Assembly (NCBI RefSeq): GCF_000720185.1
Contig: NZ_JOIY01000045.1
Location: forward strand, 1 to 57,251
Direction: 5' to 3'
Source of the DNA: Streptomyces sp. NRRL S-340
Lineage (GTDB): Bacteria; Actinomycetota; Actinomycetes; Streptomycetales; Streptomycetaceae
Length of the DNA stretch: 57,251 nt
Part shown: positions 1 through 9,129 of the stretch, piece after piece
Layout: each line of letters starts with the position of its first letter
Position numbering within the stretch: position 1 is the stretch's first letter
Notes under the pieces: generated by a model
Databases searched by the model: none
Seen by the model: the letters and a program-made list of their open reading frames with translations, nothing else
What the model was told of the DNA's origin: nothing
Position numbers and translations under genes: made by a program

Positions 1-155
1 GCAAGGGGCAGATCTTCGTCAAGGGCGAGGTCATCAAGACGGTGCCCGAGTCGAAGATCGTGGAGACCCTGATCGAAGAGGCGATGAAGCTCGCCGAGCA
101 GATGGAGGCCGACGGCGTGGCCTCCGGCGAGCCGGAGATCTCCGTCGCGGGCTGA
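1..155 (+). CDS. ispG: 4-hydroxy-3-methylbut-2-en-1-yl diphosphate synthase (IspG/GcpE), C-terminal fragment
   Basis: Only the last 50 codons are present; the first complete codon begins at base 3 and TGA is at 153-155. The tail reads [18 protein letters not shown] and then an acidic amphipathic helix ending in SVAG, which matches the C-terminus of actinobacterial IspG as I know it. IspG is the 4Fe-4S enzyme of the MEP isoprenoid pathway that converts the cyclic diphosphate MEcPP to HMBPP. The catalytic barrel and cluster cysteines lie upstream of the window, so the call rests on the tail and on the usual position of ispG just before proS in Streptomyces. Confidence 0.8.
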   Translation, partial: KGQIFVKGEVIKTVPESKIVETLIEEAMKLAEQMEADGVASGEPEISVAG

Positions 156-237
156 ACCCGGCCCGCCGCCTGTACGCCCCTGGCCCACCGCTCCACCGCG
201 GCCGGGACCGTCGGGCCGGGCCGCAGGCGCCCGGCCC

Positions 238-425
238 GCCGTCCCGCCGCTGCCGGGCCGACCCACCGGCGCCGTAACCCCCGGTGGCCGGCCGCCAGGC
301 GCCGACCGTCCCGCCGCTGCCGGTCGGGCCCCTCGCGTCGTGGCGGCCCCGGCCGGCCGCCGCCGATCGTCCCGCCGCCGGCGGTCGGGACCCCTCGCGC
401 CCCAGCGGCCCCGACCAGCCGCTGG
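238..425. repeat. Three imperfect ~60-bp tandem repeats in the convergent ispG/phosphatase gap
   Basis: The gap at 156-552 holds no gene I can support. It is extremely GC-rich. A unit beginning gtcccgccgctgccgg recurs at about 241, 308 and 369 (periods 67 and 61), each followed by a similar GC-rich tail. The second copy can fold with ccgaccg pairing to cggtcgg (303-326), so the array may act as a rough bidirectional terminator between the two converging genes. Reading frames through it on either strand are Gly/Pro/Arg low complexity and look like composition artefacts. Confidence 0.5.
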
Positions 426-552
426 CCGCTCCTCCCAGTGCTCCGCCGCAGATCCGCCGACCGTCCCCACCGGCCCCGTCGCGGCCCCGCCGTCCAGCCG
501 CCCCCTCGGACGGCCTCGCCCCTGTGCCACCCGGCCCGCCGCCCTCCACGCC

Positions 553-2568
553 TCACCGCCCCGGCGCCTCGTCGTCCTGGCCCTCCCGTGTGGGGTCCGA
601 CACGGGGGCGTCCTCCTGGACCGAACCGGGCGCGGACCGTTCGGGTGCGGCCGGGCTGCCGTACGGGGACTGCGGGGGCGGCGGCGGCTCCCGGTCGCCC
701 GGGGCACCGGCCCCGCTGGCGGGCAGGTGCAGCGCGAGCAGAGCGGCGTCGTCGCCGCTGGGCCTGATGCGCTCCAGCAGCTCGTCGCAGAAGGCGTCCA
801 CCGTATCCCCGGCCATCCGCCGGGCCAGCACGGAGGCGTGGTGGCGGAGCTTGGCCATCCCCAGGTCGATGGGGCGGTTCCTGCTCTCCACCAGACCGTC
901 GGTGTACAGCAGGAGCGTCGACTCGGGCGGAAGGTCCTCGTAGGCGTCGGGCCAGCTCAGCCCCAGGTGCAGGACCGCGCTCATCCCGATCAGCGGACCG
1001 TGCCCGCCGGTCAGGAACCGCGTCCCGCCGTCCCGGGTCACCAGCAGCGGCGGCGGGTGCCCGGCATTGACCCAGTTCAGCCGCCACGGGCCGCCCTCGG
1101 GACCCTCGATCCGGGCGAAGACGAGCGTGGCCATCGGCGCGTCGCTGGTGTTCGTGACCGCCTCGTCCAGCCGGCACATGATCAGACTGGGCGGCTTGCC
1201 GTGGTCCCAGGCCAGGGCGCGCAGCATGTTGCGGACCTCGGCCATGTGCGCGGCGGCCTGGAGATCGTGGCCCACCACGTCCCCGATGACCAGGGCCATC
1301 ACCCCGTCGGAGAGCAGGAATGCGTCGTACCAGTCGCCGCCGATCTCCATGGCGCTCTGCGCCGGCAGGTAGCGGGCGGCCATCCGCAGGTGGTCGACCT
1401 GCGGCAGCGGAGCCAGCAACTGGCGCTGCATCGTCTCGGAGACGTTGCGCTGCTCCTGGTAGAGCCGGGCGTTGTCCAGCACCAGGCCCACCCGGCGGCC
1501 GATGTCGGAGAGCAGCCGCACCTCCGCGTCCGTGGGGGCGGGCGAGTCCGCGGCGCGGCCCACGGTCAGCATCCCGTAGTGGTTGCGGCGAGCGCGCAGC
1601 GGCACCACGACGGCGGTGTGGCCGCCCAGCCGCTCGAACAGTCTCCCGTGGGTCGCCGCGAGCGCGGCGTCCGGCTCGCGCAGTTCCTCGGCGCTCAGCA
1701 GGACGGGTTCGTCGGCGCCCATGACCCGCTCCACCGCCGCCCGCGCCCCGGCCGACAGCAGCGGCAGCGCCCCCTCCAGCCGCCGGGCCCGCCGAGGGTG
1801 CGCCGGACACCGTACGGCGACCCGCTCCAGGACGCCCGTCCGCTGTGAGCACAGGGCCACCGACGCCCAGTCGCCCAGCTCCGGAACGAGCAGTCGCACC
1901 AGCCTGCGCATGCGCCCGGAGGCGTCCAGGGCGGACATCAGCACCGAGGAGACGTCCGCCAGCAGGTTCAGCCGGGCGGTCAGCGCCTCCAGGGCCGCCG
2001 CGTGCGCGGCCATCCGCTCCTCGGCCGCGCGCTGCGGGCCGAAGTCGCTGAACACCACCACCAGCCCCGCCGGCCGGCCGGACACCACCAGGGACGTCGT
2101 CGTCCAGATGATCGGCACCGTCGACCCGTCGGACCGCAGGAAGTACTCCTCGCAGCCCTCCTCGACGGAGCGGCCGTCGGCCAGCGGCGTCCGCATCGTG
2201 CACTGCTCCCGCGGCACCGCCGAGCCGTCGGCCCGGCGGTGCAGCAGGTCGTGCGCGTCCCGGCCGAGCAGATCCGCCTCCGAGCGGCCCAGCAGCCGCT
2301 CCGCCCACGGATTGACGAAGGTGATGCGCCCGTCGGTGTCGAGGGTGAACACACCGGTCCCCAGCCCCCGCAGGACCGCCCGGGGGAAGCCGGGATCCAG
2401 GGCCGCCCCGCTCGCCGCGCTCACGGAACCGGCCCCCTCTCGCCAAGGACCGCCGTCCGGCGTGCTGCCACCGTAGATCACCGCTTTCGCCAGGCCGTGC
2501 CGGGAGAACCACGCCGTCTCGACCCAAGGAGTACCCATAACAGCGCGTATTGCCACATTCCAGGGCAT
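553..2568 (-). CDS. PAS-GAF-PP2C (SpoIIE/RsbU-type) serine/threonine phosphatase
   Basis: A 671-residue soluble regulator. A PAS domain spans about 60-180 (TLDTDGRITFVNPWAERLLG), a GAF-like domain about 200-370, and a SpoIIE-type PP2C domain about 395-625. The metal-binding signatures are EIGGDWYD near 408-415 and IGDVVGHD near 428-435. There is no HATPase_c kinase domain, so it should dephosphorylate, not phosphorylate; the likely substrate is an anti-anti-sigma (STAS) protein, as for RsbU relatives, which abound in Streptomyces. No anti-sigma partner is adjacent, so the target is unknown. The ~45-residue C-terminal tail is Pro/Gly/Glu-rich. The start at 2568 has an upstream GGTGAGG; an internal ATG at 2538 is possible but lacks a clear ribosome site. 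Confidence 0.85.
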   Translation of the reverse strand: MPWNVAIRAVMGTPWVETAWFSRHGLAKAVIYGGSTPDGGPWREGAGSVSAASGAALDPGFPRAVLRGLGTGVFTLDTDGRITFVNPWAERLLGRSEADLLGRDAHDLLHRRADGSAVPREQCTMRTPLADGRSVEEGCEEYFLRSDGSTVPIIWTTTSLVVSGRPAGLVVVFSDFGPQRAAEERMAAHAAALEALTARLNLLADVSSVLMSALDASGRMRRLVRLLVPELGDWASVALCSQRTGVLERVAVRCPAHPRRARRLEGALPLLSAGARAAVERVMGADEPVLLSAEELREPDAALAATHGRLFERLGGHTAVVVPLRARRNHYGMLTVGRAADSPAPTDAEVRLLSDIGRRVGLVLDNARLYQEQRNVSETMQRQLLAPLPQVDHLRMAARYLPAQSAMEIGGDWYDAFLLSDGVMALVIGDVVGHDLQAAAHMAEVRNMLRALAWDHGKPPSLIMCRLDEAVTNTSDAPMATLVFARIEGPEGGPWRLNWVNAGHPPPLLVTRDGGTRFLTGGHGPLIGMSAVLHLGLSWPDAYEDLPPESTLLLYTDGLVESRNRPIDLGMAKLRHHASVLARRMAGDTVDAFCDELLERIRPSGDDAALLALHLPASGAGAPGDREPPPPPQSPYGSPAAPERSAPGSVQEDAPVSDPTREGQDDEAPGR

Positions 2569-2658
2569 CGGTGGCGGGCCTCACCAGGGGGCGGCGCCGC
2601 CAGGGTCCGGCAGGTACAGTGCGGAGATCAGCCGAAACCCCAGCGTGAGGCCCCGCAC

Positions 2659-3507
2659 GTGTTGACCCAGACCACCTCACGGGTGCTCGAACCGAGCGAC
2701 CTGGACGCGGCGCTCGCCGTCCTCGACCGCGAGCCGGTCGCGAACGCCTTCGTGACCTCCCGCGTACAGGTCGCGGGCCTGGACCCGTGGCGGCTCGGCG
2801 GCGAGATGTGGGGCTGGTACGAGGGCGGCATGCTCACGTCCCTGTGCTACGCGGGCGCCAACCTGGTCCCCATCTGCGCCACCCCGCGCGCCGTGCGCGC
2901 CTTCGCGGACCGTGCCCGGCGGGCCGGCCGCCGCTGCTCCTCCATCGTCGGCCCCTCCGGACCCACCACCCAGCTGTGGGGACTGCTCGAACCCAGCTGG
3001 GGCCCGGCCCGCGAGGTCCGCGCCCGCCAGCCCCTCATGGTCACCGACCGCATGCCCGCCGACGTCGCCGCCGACCCCTACGTCCGCCGCGTCCGCAAGG
3101 ACGAGATGGAGACGATCATGCCGGCGTGCGTGGCCATGTTCACCGAGGAGGTCGGCGTCTCCCCGCTGGCCGGCGACGGCGGCCTGCTCTACCAGGCCCG
3201 GGTCGCCGAACTCGTGGGCTCCGGCCGCTCCTTCGCCCGCCTCGACGAGCACGGCAAGGTGATGTTCAAGGCCGAGATCGGCGCGGCGACCGACCGGGCC
3301 TGCCAGATCCAGGGAGTCTGGGTCGCCCCCGAGTACCGGGGCCGCGGGCTCGCCGCCCCCGCCATGGCGGCGGTGCTGCGCTACGCACTGGCCGACGTCG
3401 CCCCCGTCGTCAGCCTCTACGTCAACGACTTCAACACGGCGGCCCGGCGCACCTACCTGCGCGTGGGCTTCCAGGAGGTCGGCTCGTTCACGAGCGTGCT
3501 GTTCTAG
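2659..3507 (+). CDS. GNAT family N-acetyltransferase with N-terminal DUF4081-like half
   Basis: A 282-residue protein. The C-terminal half (about 135-280) has a GNAT fold with the acetyl-CoA loop QGVWVAPEYRGRGLA and the following helix. The N-terminal half resembles the DUF4081 region often joined to GNAT domains in actinobacteria. The GTG start at 2659 sits 8 bases after GTGAGG; the next codon is TTG, which could also initiate. It is transcribed divergently from the PP2C gene across about 90 bases and ends in a very strong hairpin. The substrate cannot be read from sequence. Placement next to proS is usual for this gene in Streptomyces. Confidence 0.85.
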   Translation: MLTQTTSRVLEPSDLDAALAVLDREPVANAFVTSRVQVAGLDPWRLGGEMWGWYEGGMLTSLCYAGANLVPICATPRAVRAFADRARRAGRRCSSIVGPSGPTTQLWGLLEPSWGPAREVRARQPLMVTDRMPADVAADPYVRRVRKDEMETIMPACVAMFTEEVGVSPLAGDGGLLYQARVAELVGSGRSFARLDEHGKVMFKAEIGAATDRACQIQGVWVAPEYRGRGLAAPAMAAVLRYALADVAPVVSLYVNDFNTAARRTYLRVGFQEVGSFTSVLF

Positions 3508-3574
3508 GGGCCCTGCCGTCACCTTCCCGTCGTCCGCCCGCGGGGCATACGACGGGAAGGTGACGACAGGGCCC
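3508..3574 (+). terminator. Long near-perfect hairpin terminator after the first GNAT gene
   Basis: The left arm at 3508-3533 and right arm at 3549-3574 are 26-base inverted copies with one mismatch around a 15-base loop. It begins immediately after the TAG stop. There is no U-tract, as is common for streptomycete terminators. Confidence 0.85.
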
Positions 3575-3729
3575 AGGGGGCCTTCGTTCGGATCAGTCCG
3601 GAGCAGGGTGCGGCGCCGGGCCCCGCGAGCCCGGCCTGATCCGGACCAGAGGCCCCAGGTGCCGTCGCCGGACCCGTGCGCTGATGAGGCAGGTGCGAGC
3701 CGGGTGGTCGGCCCAGTAGTCTCCCCGCC

Positions 3730-4317
3730 ATGGCGCACTTTCCCGGTCACGGCCCCGGCCGCCGCCCCGACGACATCGTGATCGGCCCCCTCGACCTGTC
3801 GGCCCGCGTCGACGAGGCGCTCGCCGTGCAGGCCGTCGCCTTCGGGCTCGGCGCCGAGGAGGTCGCCGTGCGCCGGCAGATCGTGCTGCGCCACATGACC
3901 TGCCCGGGCGCCCGCGCCCTCGGCGCCACCACCGCCGGCGGCCGGCTGGCCGGGTTCGTCTACGGCATGCCCAACGACCGCACCCACTGGTGGTCCACCG
4001 TCGTCGAGCCCTACCTGCGCGCCCGCGGCCACGAGGAGTGGCTGGACGACTCCTTCGTGATCACCGAGCTGCACGTCCACCCCGGACACCAGAACCGGGG
4101 CATCGGCCGCGCCCTGATCACCGCCATCACCGACAGCGCCGACGAGCCCCGCTCGATCCTCTCCGCGATCGACACCGACAGCCCCGCCCGCGGCCTCTAC
4201 CACTCCCTGGGGTACGTGGACCTGGCCCGGCAGGTCCTCTTCCCCAGCGCGCCGAAGCCGTACGCCGTGATGGGCGCCCCGCTGCCCCTGCGCCGCGGCC
4301 CGGCCGGCGGCCGCTGA
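3730..4317 (+). CDS. GNAT family N-acetyltransferase
   Basis: A 195-residue single-domain acetyltransferase. The signature ITELHVHPGHQNRGIGRALI (about 111-130) is the motif A acetyl-CoA pyrophosphate loop, followed by AIDTDSPARGLYHSLGYV, the typical beta-6/beta-7 region. It carries its own ATG at 3730 without an obvious Shine-Dalgarno sequence; the mRNA may be nearly leaderless. It lies about 75 bases upstream of proS in the same direction and might share transcripts with it. The substrate is not predictable. Confidence 0.82.
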   Translation: MAHFPGHGPGRRPDDIVIGPLDLSARVDEALAVQAVAFGLGAEEVAVRRQIVLRHMTCPGARALGATTAGGRLAGFVYGMPNDRTHWWSTVVEPYLRARGHEEWLDDSFVITELHVHPGHQNRGIGRALITAITDSADEPRSILSAIDTDSPARGLYHSLGYVDLARQVLFPSAPKPYAVMGAPLPLRRGPAGGR

Positions 4318-4391
4318 GGCGATTACCGCCGCCGCCGTCCGCCCGGCTAACCTCCTAGCCATCACCGATTTCCGGCAGGAGTACGAGAACG

Positions 4392-6095
4392 ATGGCGAAC
4401 GCACCGGTCCAGCGCATGTCCCAGTTGATGGCCAAGACGCTGCGCGACGACCCGGCCGACGCCGAGGTCCTCAGCCACAAGCTGCTGGTCCGCGCCGGTT
4501 ACGTCCGCCGCACCGCCGCGGGCGTCTGGAGCTGGCTGCCGCTGGGCAAGAAGGTCCTCGCGAACGTCGAGCGGATCGTCCGCGAGGAGATGGACGCCAT
4601 CGGCGCGCAGGAGGTGCTGCTGCCCGCACTGCTGCCGAGGGAGCCGTACGAGGCGACCGGCCGCTGGGACGAGTACGGCGCCGAGCTGTTCCGCCTCCAG
4701 GACCGCAAGGGCGGCGACTACCTGCTCGGCCCGACCCACGAGGAGATCTTCACCCTGCTGGTGAAGGACCAGGCGTCCTCCTACAAGGACCTGCCGGTCA
4801 TCCTCTACCAGATCCAGAGCAAGTACCGCGACGAGGCCCGGCCCCGCGCGGGCATCCTGCGCGGGCGCGAGTTCCTGATGAAGGACTCCTACTCCTTCGA
4901 CACCGCCGACGAGGGCCTCGCCGAGTCCTACGCCCTGCACCGCCAGGCCTACCAGCGCATCTTCGAGCGCCTCGGCCTCGACTACCGCATCTGCGCCGCG
5001 ACCGCCGGCGCGATGGGCGGCTCCCGGTCCGAGGAGTTCCTCGCCCCGGCCGAGGCCGGCGAGGACACCTTCGCCGACTGCCCGAACTGCGACTTCGCCG
5101 CCAACACCGAGGCGATCACCTACGAGCTGCGGCCGGTGGACGGCTCCGCCGTGCCCGCGCTGGAGGAGATCCCGACCCCGGACACCCCGACCATCGAGAC
5201 CCTCGCCGCCTCCCTCGGCGTCCCGGCCTCCGCCACCCTGAAGAACCTCCTGGTCAAGGTGGACGGCGAGATCGTCGCCGTCGGCGTCCCCGGCGACCGC
5301 GAGGTCGACCTGGACAAGGTCGAGGCGCACTTCGCACCGGCCACCGTCGAACTGGTCACCGCCGAGGACTTCACCGGCCGCCCCGACCTGGTGCGCGGCT
5401 ACGTCGGCCCGCAGGGCCTGGGGGAGAAGGTCCGGTACATCGCCGACCCGCGCGTGGCACCCGGCACCGCCTGGATCACCGGCGCCAACAAGGAGCACAC
5501 GCACGCGAAGAACGTCGTCGCGGGCCGTGACTTCCAAGTCGACGACTACGTCGACGTCGTGGTCGTCCAGGACGGCGACCCCTGCCCGAAGTGCGGCACC
5601 GGTCTCAAGCTGGACCGCGCCATCGAGATCGGCCACATCTTCCAGCTCGGCCGCAAGTACACCGACGCCCTCAAGCTCGACGTCCTCGGCCAGAACGGCA
5701 AGCCGGTCCGCGTCACCATGGGCTCCTACGGCATCGGCGTCTCCCGCGCGGTCGCGGCCCTCGCCGAGCAGCACGCCGACGAGCACGGGCTGGTCTGGCC
5801 CGCCGAGGTGGCCCCGGCCGACGTGCACGTGGTCGCCGCGGGCAAGGCCCTGCAGACCGAACTGGCCCTCGACGTCTCCGGGAAGCTGGCCGCCGCCGGC
5901 CTCCGCGTCCTCGTCGACGACCGCGCCGGCGTCTCCCCGGGCGTGAAGTTCACGGACGCCGAACTGATCGGCGTACCCAAGATCCTCGTCGCCGGCCGCC
6001 GCTCCGCCGAGGGCGTCGTCGAGCTGAAGGACCGCCGGAGCGGCGAGCGCGAGGAACTGACGGTCGACGAGGCCATCGCCCGCCTCACCGCGTAG
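4392..6095 (+). CDS. proS: Prolyl-tRNA synthetase (bacterial type with editing domain)
   Basis: A 567-residue class II aminoacyl-tRNA synthetase that charges tRNA-Pro. Motif 1 lies in the first 100 residues. Motif 2 is at about 145-165 ([17 protein letters not shown]) and motif 3 at about 443-452 (GSYGIGVSR). Between motifs 2 and 3 (about 230-400) is the YbaK-like INS domain that clears Ala-tRNA-Pro. The C-terminal anticodon-binding domain follows, with [22 protein letters not shown]. Length and domain order match the bacterial ProS type. GGCAGGAG lies upstream of the ATG. A hairpin at 6182-6213 follows. Confidence 0.97.
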   Translation: MANAPVQRMSQLMAKTLRDDPADAEVLSHKLLVRAGYVRRTAAGVWSWLPLGKKVLANVERIVREEMDAIGAQEVLLPALLPREPYEATGRWDEYGAELFRLQDRKGGDYLLGPTHEEIFTLLVKDQASSYKDLPVILYQIQSKYRDEARPRAGILRGREFLMKDSYSFDTADEGLAESYALHRQAYQRIFERLGLDYRICAATAGAMGGSRSEEFLAPAEAGEDTFADCPNCDFAANTEAITYELRPVDGSAVPALEEIPTPDTPTIETLAASLGVPASATLKNLLVKVDGEIVAVGVPGDREVDLDKVEAHFAPATVELVTAEDFTGRPDLVRGYVGPQGLGEKVRYIADPRVAPGTAWITGANKEHTHAKNVVAGRDFQVDDYVDVVVVQDGDPCPKCGTGLKLDRAIEIGHIFQLGRKYTDALKLDVLGQNGKPVRVTMGSYGIGVSRAVAALAEQHADEHGLVWPAEVAPADVHVVAAGKALQTELALDVSGKLAAAGLRVLVDDRAGVSPGVKFTDAELIGVPKILVAGRRSAEGVVELKDRRSGEREELTVDEAIARLTA

Positions 6096-6181
6096 CGAAG
6101 ACGGCGCGGCTCCACGGGAACCCGGCCCGGCCCCCGGCCGTGCGGGGGTCCCGCGGACCCGCCGCGAAGACGCACAGCCCC

Positions 6182-6213
6182 CCAGGCCCCGCCCCCACCA
6201 GGACGGGGCCTGG
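6182..6213. terminator. Hairpin between converging proS and pseudokinase genes
   Basis: A perfect 10-bp stem (ccaggccccg, 6182-6191, with cggggcctgg, 6204-6213) and a 12-base loop. It lies between two converging genes and could serve both strands. Confidence 0.7.
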
Positions 6214-6277
6214 CGCGTTCGCGGCGCGGGGGCGCAGGGACGCGAACGCCCCGGTGCCCTCGCCGGCCTTCGCCGGG

Positions 6278-7183
6278 TCAGAGCCAGCCCGCGAACTCCA
6301 GGAGCAGTTCGGCGTCCTGGGGGCGGCCCACCCGGCGGGCCCGTACGCCGGACTCCACCGCGCGGAACAGGGTCCAGCCGCCCAGCCGTTCCCGGTCCAC
6401 CTCCAGGGACTCCGCCAGCCGTTTGATCCTGCGCCGGGTGGTGGCCGGCCCGGACGGGGAGGCGATCAGGTCCTCCACCCGGTCACGGACCAGCCGGGCC
6501 AGGTCGAACGCGGCCTCACCCACCACCGGGTCCGGGCCGACCGCCAGCCACGGCATCCGGTCCCCGGCCAGCACCTTGCTCTGCCGGAACGTGCCGTGCA
6601 GCAGCCGCTGTTCGGGCGGCCCGGCCAGCAACTGCTCGCGGGCCGCGAGCGCCGCCCGCACCAGCGGCGCCACCTCCGCGTCGCCCTCCGCGCTCGCCCG
6701 CATCGCCTCCGCCTGCCGCCCGGTCCGCTCGGCGACCGTCTCGAAGGGATGCCCCTGCGGCGGCTCCACCCACAGCCGCCGCAGCGTGCCCGCCGCCTCC
6801 AGCAGCGCCCGCGCCTCCGGCAGCGACCGCACCGACACGTCCGGGTGCAGCCGTTCGAGGAGCAGCACCCCCTCCTCGTCCGTACCGGACGGCTCCAGCA
6901 GCTGCACGGCGCCCCGGCCCGCCCAGTGCGCGAGCGCGGCCCGCTCGCCGGCGGGCCGGGCCCGGGGCGGGGCCAGCTTCAGCACGGCCGGTGTCCCCTG
7001 CGCCGTCCGCACCAGCACGACCAGGCTGCTGCGCCCGCCGGGCACCTGCACCCGCTCGACCGTCAACCCGCGCTGCTCGACGGCCTGTCCGGCCAGTCGG
7101 GGCAGCTGCTCCAGCCAGTCGTCACCGTCCGGTGCCGTCTCACCGAGCGCCCGCACCAGTCGGCGCGGCGGTTCGAAAGCCAT
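6278..7183 (-). CDS. Aminoglycoside/hydroxyurea phosphotransferase-fold protein, predicted pseudokinase
   Basis: A 301-residue APH-fold protein closest in layout to the APH(6)/hydroxyurea kinase group. The nucleotide lysine (AVLKLAPP) and the ERAAL glutamate helix are kept. The catalytic loop, normally HGDxxxxN, reads H196-G-T-F-R-Q-S-K, so the catalytic Asp is Thr198 and the Asn is Lys203. The metal-binding Asp of the IDPKP segment is Gly216 (AVGPDP), whereas the flanking PWLA and VGEAAFDLA are preserved. I therefore predict an ATP- or ligand-binding scaffold without phosphotransfer. It runs toward proS. The reading frame is intact and has normal composition, which argues for a maintained function over decay. 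Confidence 0.78.
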   Translation of the reverse strand: MAFEPPRRLVRALGETAPDGDDWLEQLPRLAGQAVEQRGLTVERVQVPGGRSSLVVLVRTAQGTPAVLKLAPPRARPAGERAALAHWAGRGAVQLLEPSGTDEEGVLLLERLHPDVSVRSLPEARALLEAAGTLRRLWVEPPQGHPFETVAERTGRQAEAMRASAEGDAEVAPLVRAALAAREQLLAGPPEQRLLHGTFRQSKVLAGDRMPWLAVGPDPVVGEAAFDLARLVRDRVEDLIASPSGPATTRRRIKRLAESLEVDRERLGGWTLFRAVESGVRARRVGRPQDAELLLEFAGWL

Positions 7184-7276
7184 GCGCGAGTGTTTCCTTC
7201 CTGGACGCCTGGACGCGTTCGCAGCGTCCCCTGTCTCCGTGCGTCCCGGTCGGACGCCTGCCGGTCACCCGCCCCG

Positions 7277-7741
7277 CTACGGCGTCGCGGTCGCCGACGG
7301 GCTGCCGGCACCGGCGCGTTCGGCGAGACCTGGGAAGGCTACGCTCCCGCCGCGCCAGCGCGCCGCCCGGACCGCCGCCTCGCGCAGCGCCCCGGCCGCC
7401 TCCTGCCTGCGCCGCCCGGTGGCGGCCCGCACCAGGTCGGAGCAGACCCCGGCCACCCGGTCCTCCAGTTCGGCGGCGAGGCGGACCGCGGCGGCCGAGT
7501 CCGGCACCGGGAACGGCAGGGCGTAGCCGGCCGCCGAGGCCACCGGCGTGCCGCCCAGGTCCGCGACCTGGCGCGCCAGGGTGTCGCGGCGCGCCCGGTG
7601 GGCGTCGTAGGCGGACCGCGCCTGGGCGCGCCGCTCCTCGTGGATCTTGCCGCCCACGACGCCGTAGCCGTACACCGCCGCGTGCTCCGCGGCCAGCGCG
7701 GCCTGGAGGGCCCGCAGTTCCCGTTCCGCCGCCGTGCTCAC
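7277..7741 (-). CDS. Ferritin-like DUF4439 protein
   Basis: A 154-residue, mostly helical protein. ELRALQAALAAEHAAVYGYGVVG near the N-terminus is the hallmark of the DUF4439 ferritin-like family, with Glu and His residues positioned like part of a di-metal site. Further helices follow and the Ser/Ala/Thr-rich tail is short. No signal peptide is seen. The GTG start at 7741 overlaps the stop of the upstream lipoprotein gene by four bases (GTGA), so the two are translationally coupled and probably act together. The physiological role is unknown. Confidence 0.82.
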   Translation of the reverse strand: MSTAAERELRALQAALAAEHAAVYGYGVVGGKIHEERRAQARSAYDAHRARRDTLARQVADLGGTPVASAAGYALPFPVPDSAAAVRLAAELEDRVAGVCSDLVRAATGRRRQEAAGALREAAVRAARWRGGSVAFPGLAERAGAGSPSATATP

Positions 7742-8394
7742 CTGTCGCCCTCCGTCAGCAGGTACGCGTGCGCCGCGCCGGCCGCCGCCACCGAGGCCAG
7801 CAACCGCGCCTGCTCACCGGGAACATCGAGCAGCGCCGCCGTACGCCGGTCGGCGAGCGACCGCTCCGCGGCGGCGAGCCCGGCCCGCGCCTCCTTCTCG
7901 TCCGCCGGGACACCCGCCGAAGCGGACCCCGGGACCCCGGCCGGCCCACCGGCGGACCCGGGGGCGGCCCCCGCGCCCGCGGCAGCCCTGACCGCGTCCG
8001 TCGCGGTCGCGGTCGCGGTCGCGGTCGCCGTGGCCGTGGGGGGCGGGGCGGACTGCGCGGACGCCGTCGCGGAGTCCGCGGGCGACGCCTGGCCCGTACC
8101 GCCGAACGCGGTCACGTGCCGCACGACCTCCGCCCGCAGCGGCGAGAGCCGCCCGGCCAGCGACGGATGCACGGCGAGCACGGCGTCGTAGCGCCGCACC
8201 AGGTCCTGGCTGTCCCGGGCCGCCTGCGCGCGGACCCGGTCGGCGAGCGAGGGACGGGTGCCCGCGGATCCGGAGCCGTCGCTCCCGGCGGAGCAGGCGG
8301 AAGCGCCCGCGAGCAGGGCGGCCCCCGCCGCCGAGGCGAGCAGACTCCTTCTGCGCGGGCCCGAGGGGGCCTGCGGGGGTGAGGGGAACGGCAC
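7738..8394 (-). CDS. Predicted Tat-exported lipoprotein partner of the DUF4439 protein
   Basis: 218 residues from a GTG at 8394 preceded by GAGGA at a good distance. The N-terminus has PRRRSLLASAAGAALLAG followed by the lipobox LAGASAC, so it should be a twin-arginine or Sec lipoprotein anchored outside the membrane. The mature part is helical and alanine-rich (DSQDLVRRYDAVLAVHPSLAGRL), interrupted by a Thr-Ala dipeptide run and a Gly/Ala/Pro linker. It looks like a degenerate relative of the downstream ferritin-like domain. The two cistrons overlap by four bases. Function is unknown. Confidence 0.78.
   Translation of the reverse strand: MPFPSPPQAPSGPRRRSLLASAAGAALLAGASACSAGSDGSGSAGTRPSLADRVRAQAARDSQDLVRRYDAVLAVHPSLAGRLSPLRAEVVRHVTAFGGTGQASPADSATASAQSAPPPTATATATATATATDAVRAAAGAGAAPGSAGGPAGVPGSASAGVPADEKEARAGLAAAERSLADRRTAALLDVPGEQARLLASVAAAGAAHAYLLTEGDR
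8001..8036. repeat. Hexanucleotide tandem repeat encoding Thr-Ala dipeptides
   Basis: Four exact tcgcgg units (8001-8024) followed by two degenerate ones. On the minus strand they encode an alternating Thr-Ala run inside the lipoprotein. Slippage here would change length by whole dipeptides and keep the frame. Confidence 0.8.
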
Positions 8395-8599
8395 GGCAGA
8401 CGTCCTCGGGTGCGTGATGCGTACGTTCGGCAGCGGGCGGGTGCCTCGCCCGTGATCACCGTACCCGCGCGTGCCCCGGGCACGACTCAGCGGCACCACC
8501 CTCGCCCAGGTGGACGGCAACACCCCTTGGGACCGGATACCCTTTGACCAGACACGCGAACCGTCCCACAACAGCACACGCGGCCGAGGAGTCACCCGG

Positions 8600-9127
8600 A
8601 TGAGCACCACCCAGAGCGAGAGGCTGCGGGAGCTGCTGGAACCGCTCGTCACCTCCCAGGGGCTGGATCTCGAAGAGATCGCCGTGGACTCCGTAGGACG
8701 CAAGCGGGTGCTGCGCGTCGTCGTGGACTCCGACACCGGAGCGGACCTGGACGCGATCGCCGATGTGAGCCGCGCGCTCTCGGCGAAGCTCGACGAGAGC
8801 GACGCGATGGGCGAGGGGGAGTACACCCTCGAGGTCGGCACCCCGGGCGCCGAGCGCCTTCTCACGCAGCACCGCCACTACGTGCGCGCCACGGGCCGGC
8901 TGGTGAGGTTCCAGCTGGCCGAGGGCGGCGAGCTGGTGGCCAGGATCATCGCGGCCGACGACGAGGGACTCGACCTCGAGGTGCCCGGAGTCAAGGGCCG
9001 CAAGCCCACGGCCCGCCGCATCGCCTTCCAGGACGTCGTCAGGGCACGCGTGCAGGTCGAGTTCAACCGCAAGGACGACAAGGACGACAAGGTCGAGAAG
9101 GACCTGAAGGAAGAGGAGGAGGCGTAG
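8600..9127 (+). CDS. rimP: Ribosome maturation factor RimP
   Basis: A 175-residue protein that assists 30S subunit maturation. The N-terminal alpha/beta domain ([21 protein letters not shown]) is followed by [15 protein letters not shown]-like and [14 protein letters not shown] segments typical of RimP, then a small SH3-like barrel. The last 20 residues are a Lys/Asp/Glu-rich tail. The ATG at 8600 has GAGGA 9 bases upstream. It opens the rimP-nusA-ylxR-infB cluster, with nusA only two bases after its stop. Confidence 0.95.
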   Translation: MSTTQSERLRELLEPLVTSQGLDLEEIAVDSVGRKRVLRVVVDSDTGADLDAIADVSRALSAKLDESDAMGEGEYTLEVGTPGAERLLTQHRHYVRATGRLVRFQLAEGGELVARIIAADDEGLDLEVPGVKGRKPTARRIAFQDVVRARVQVEFNRKDDKDDKVEKDLKEEEEA

Positions 9128-9129
9128 CC

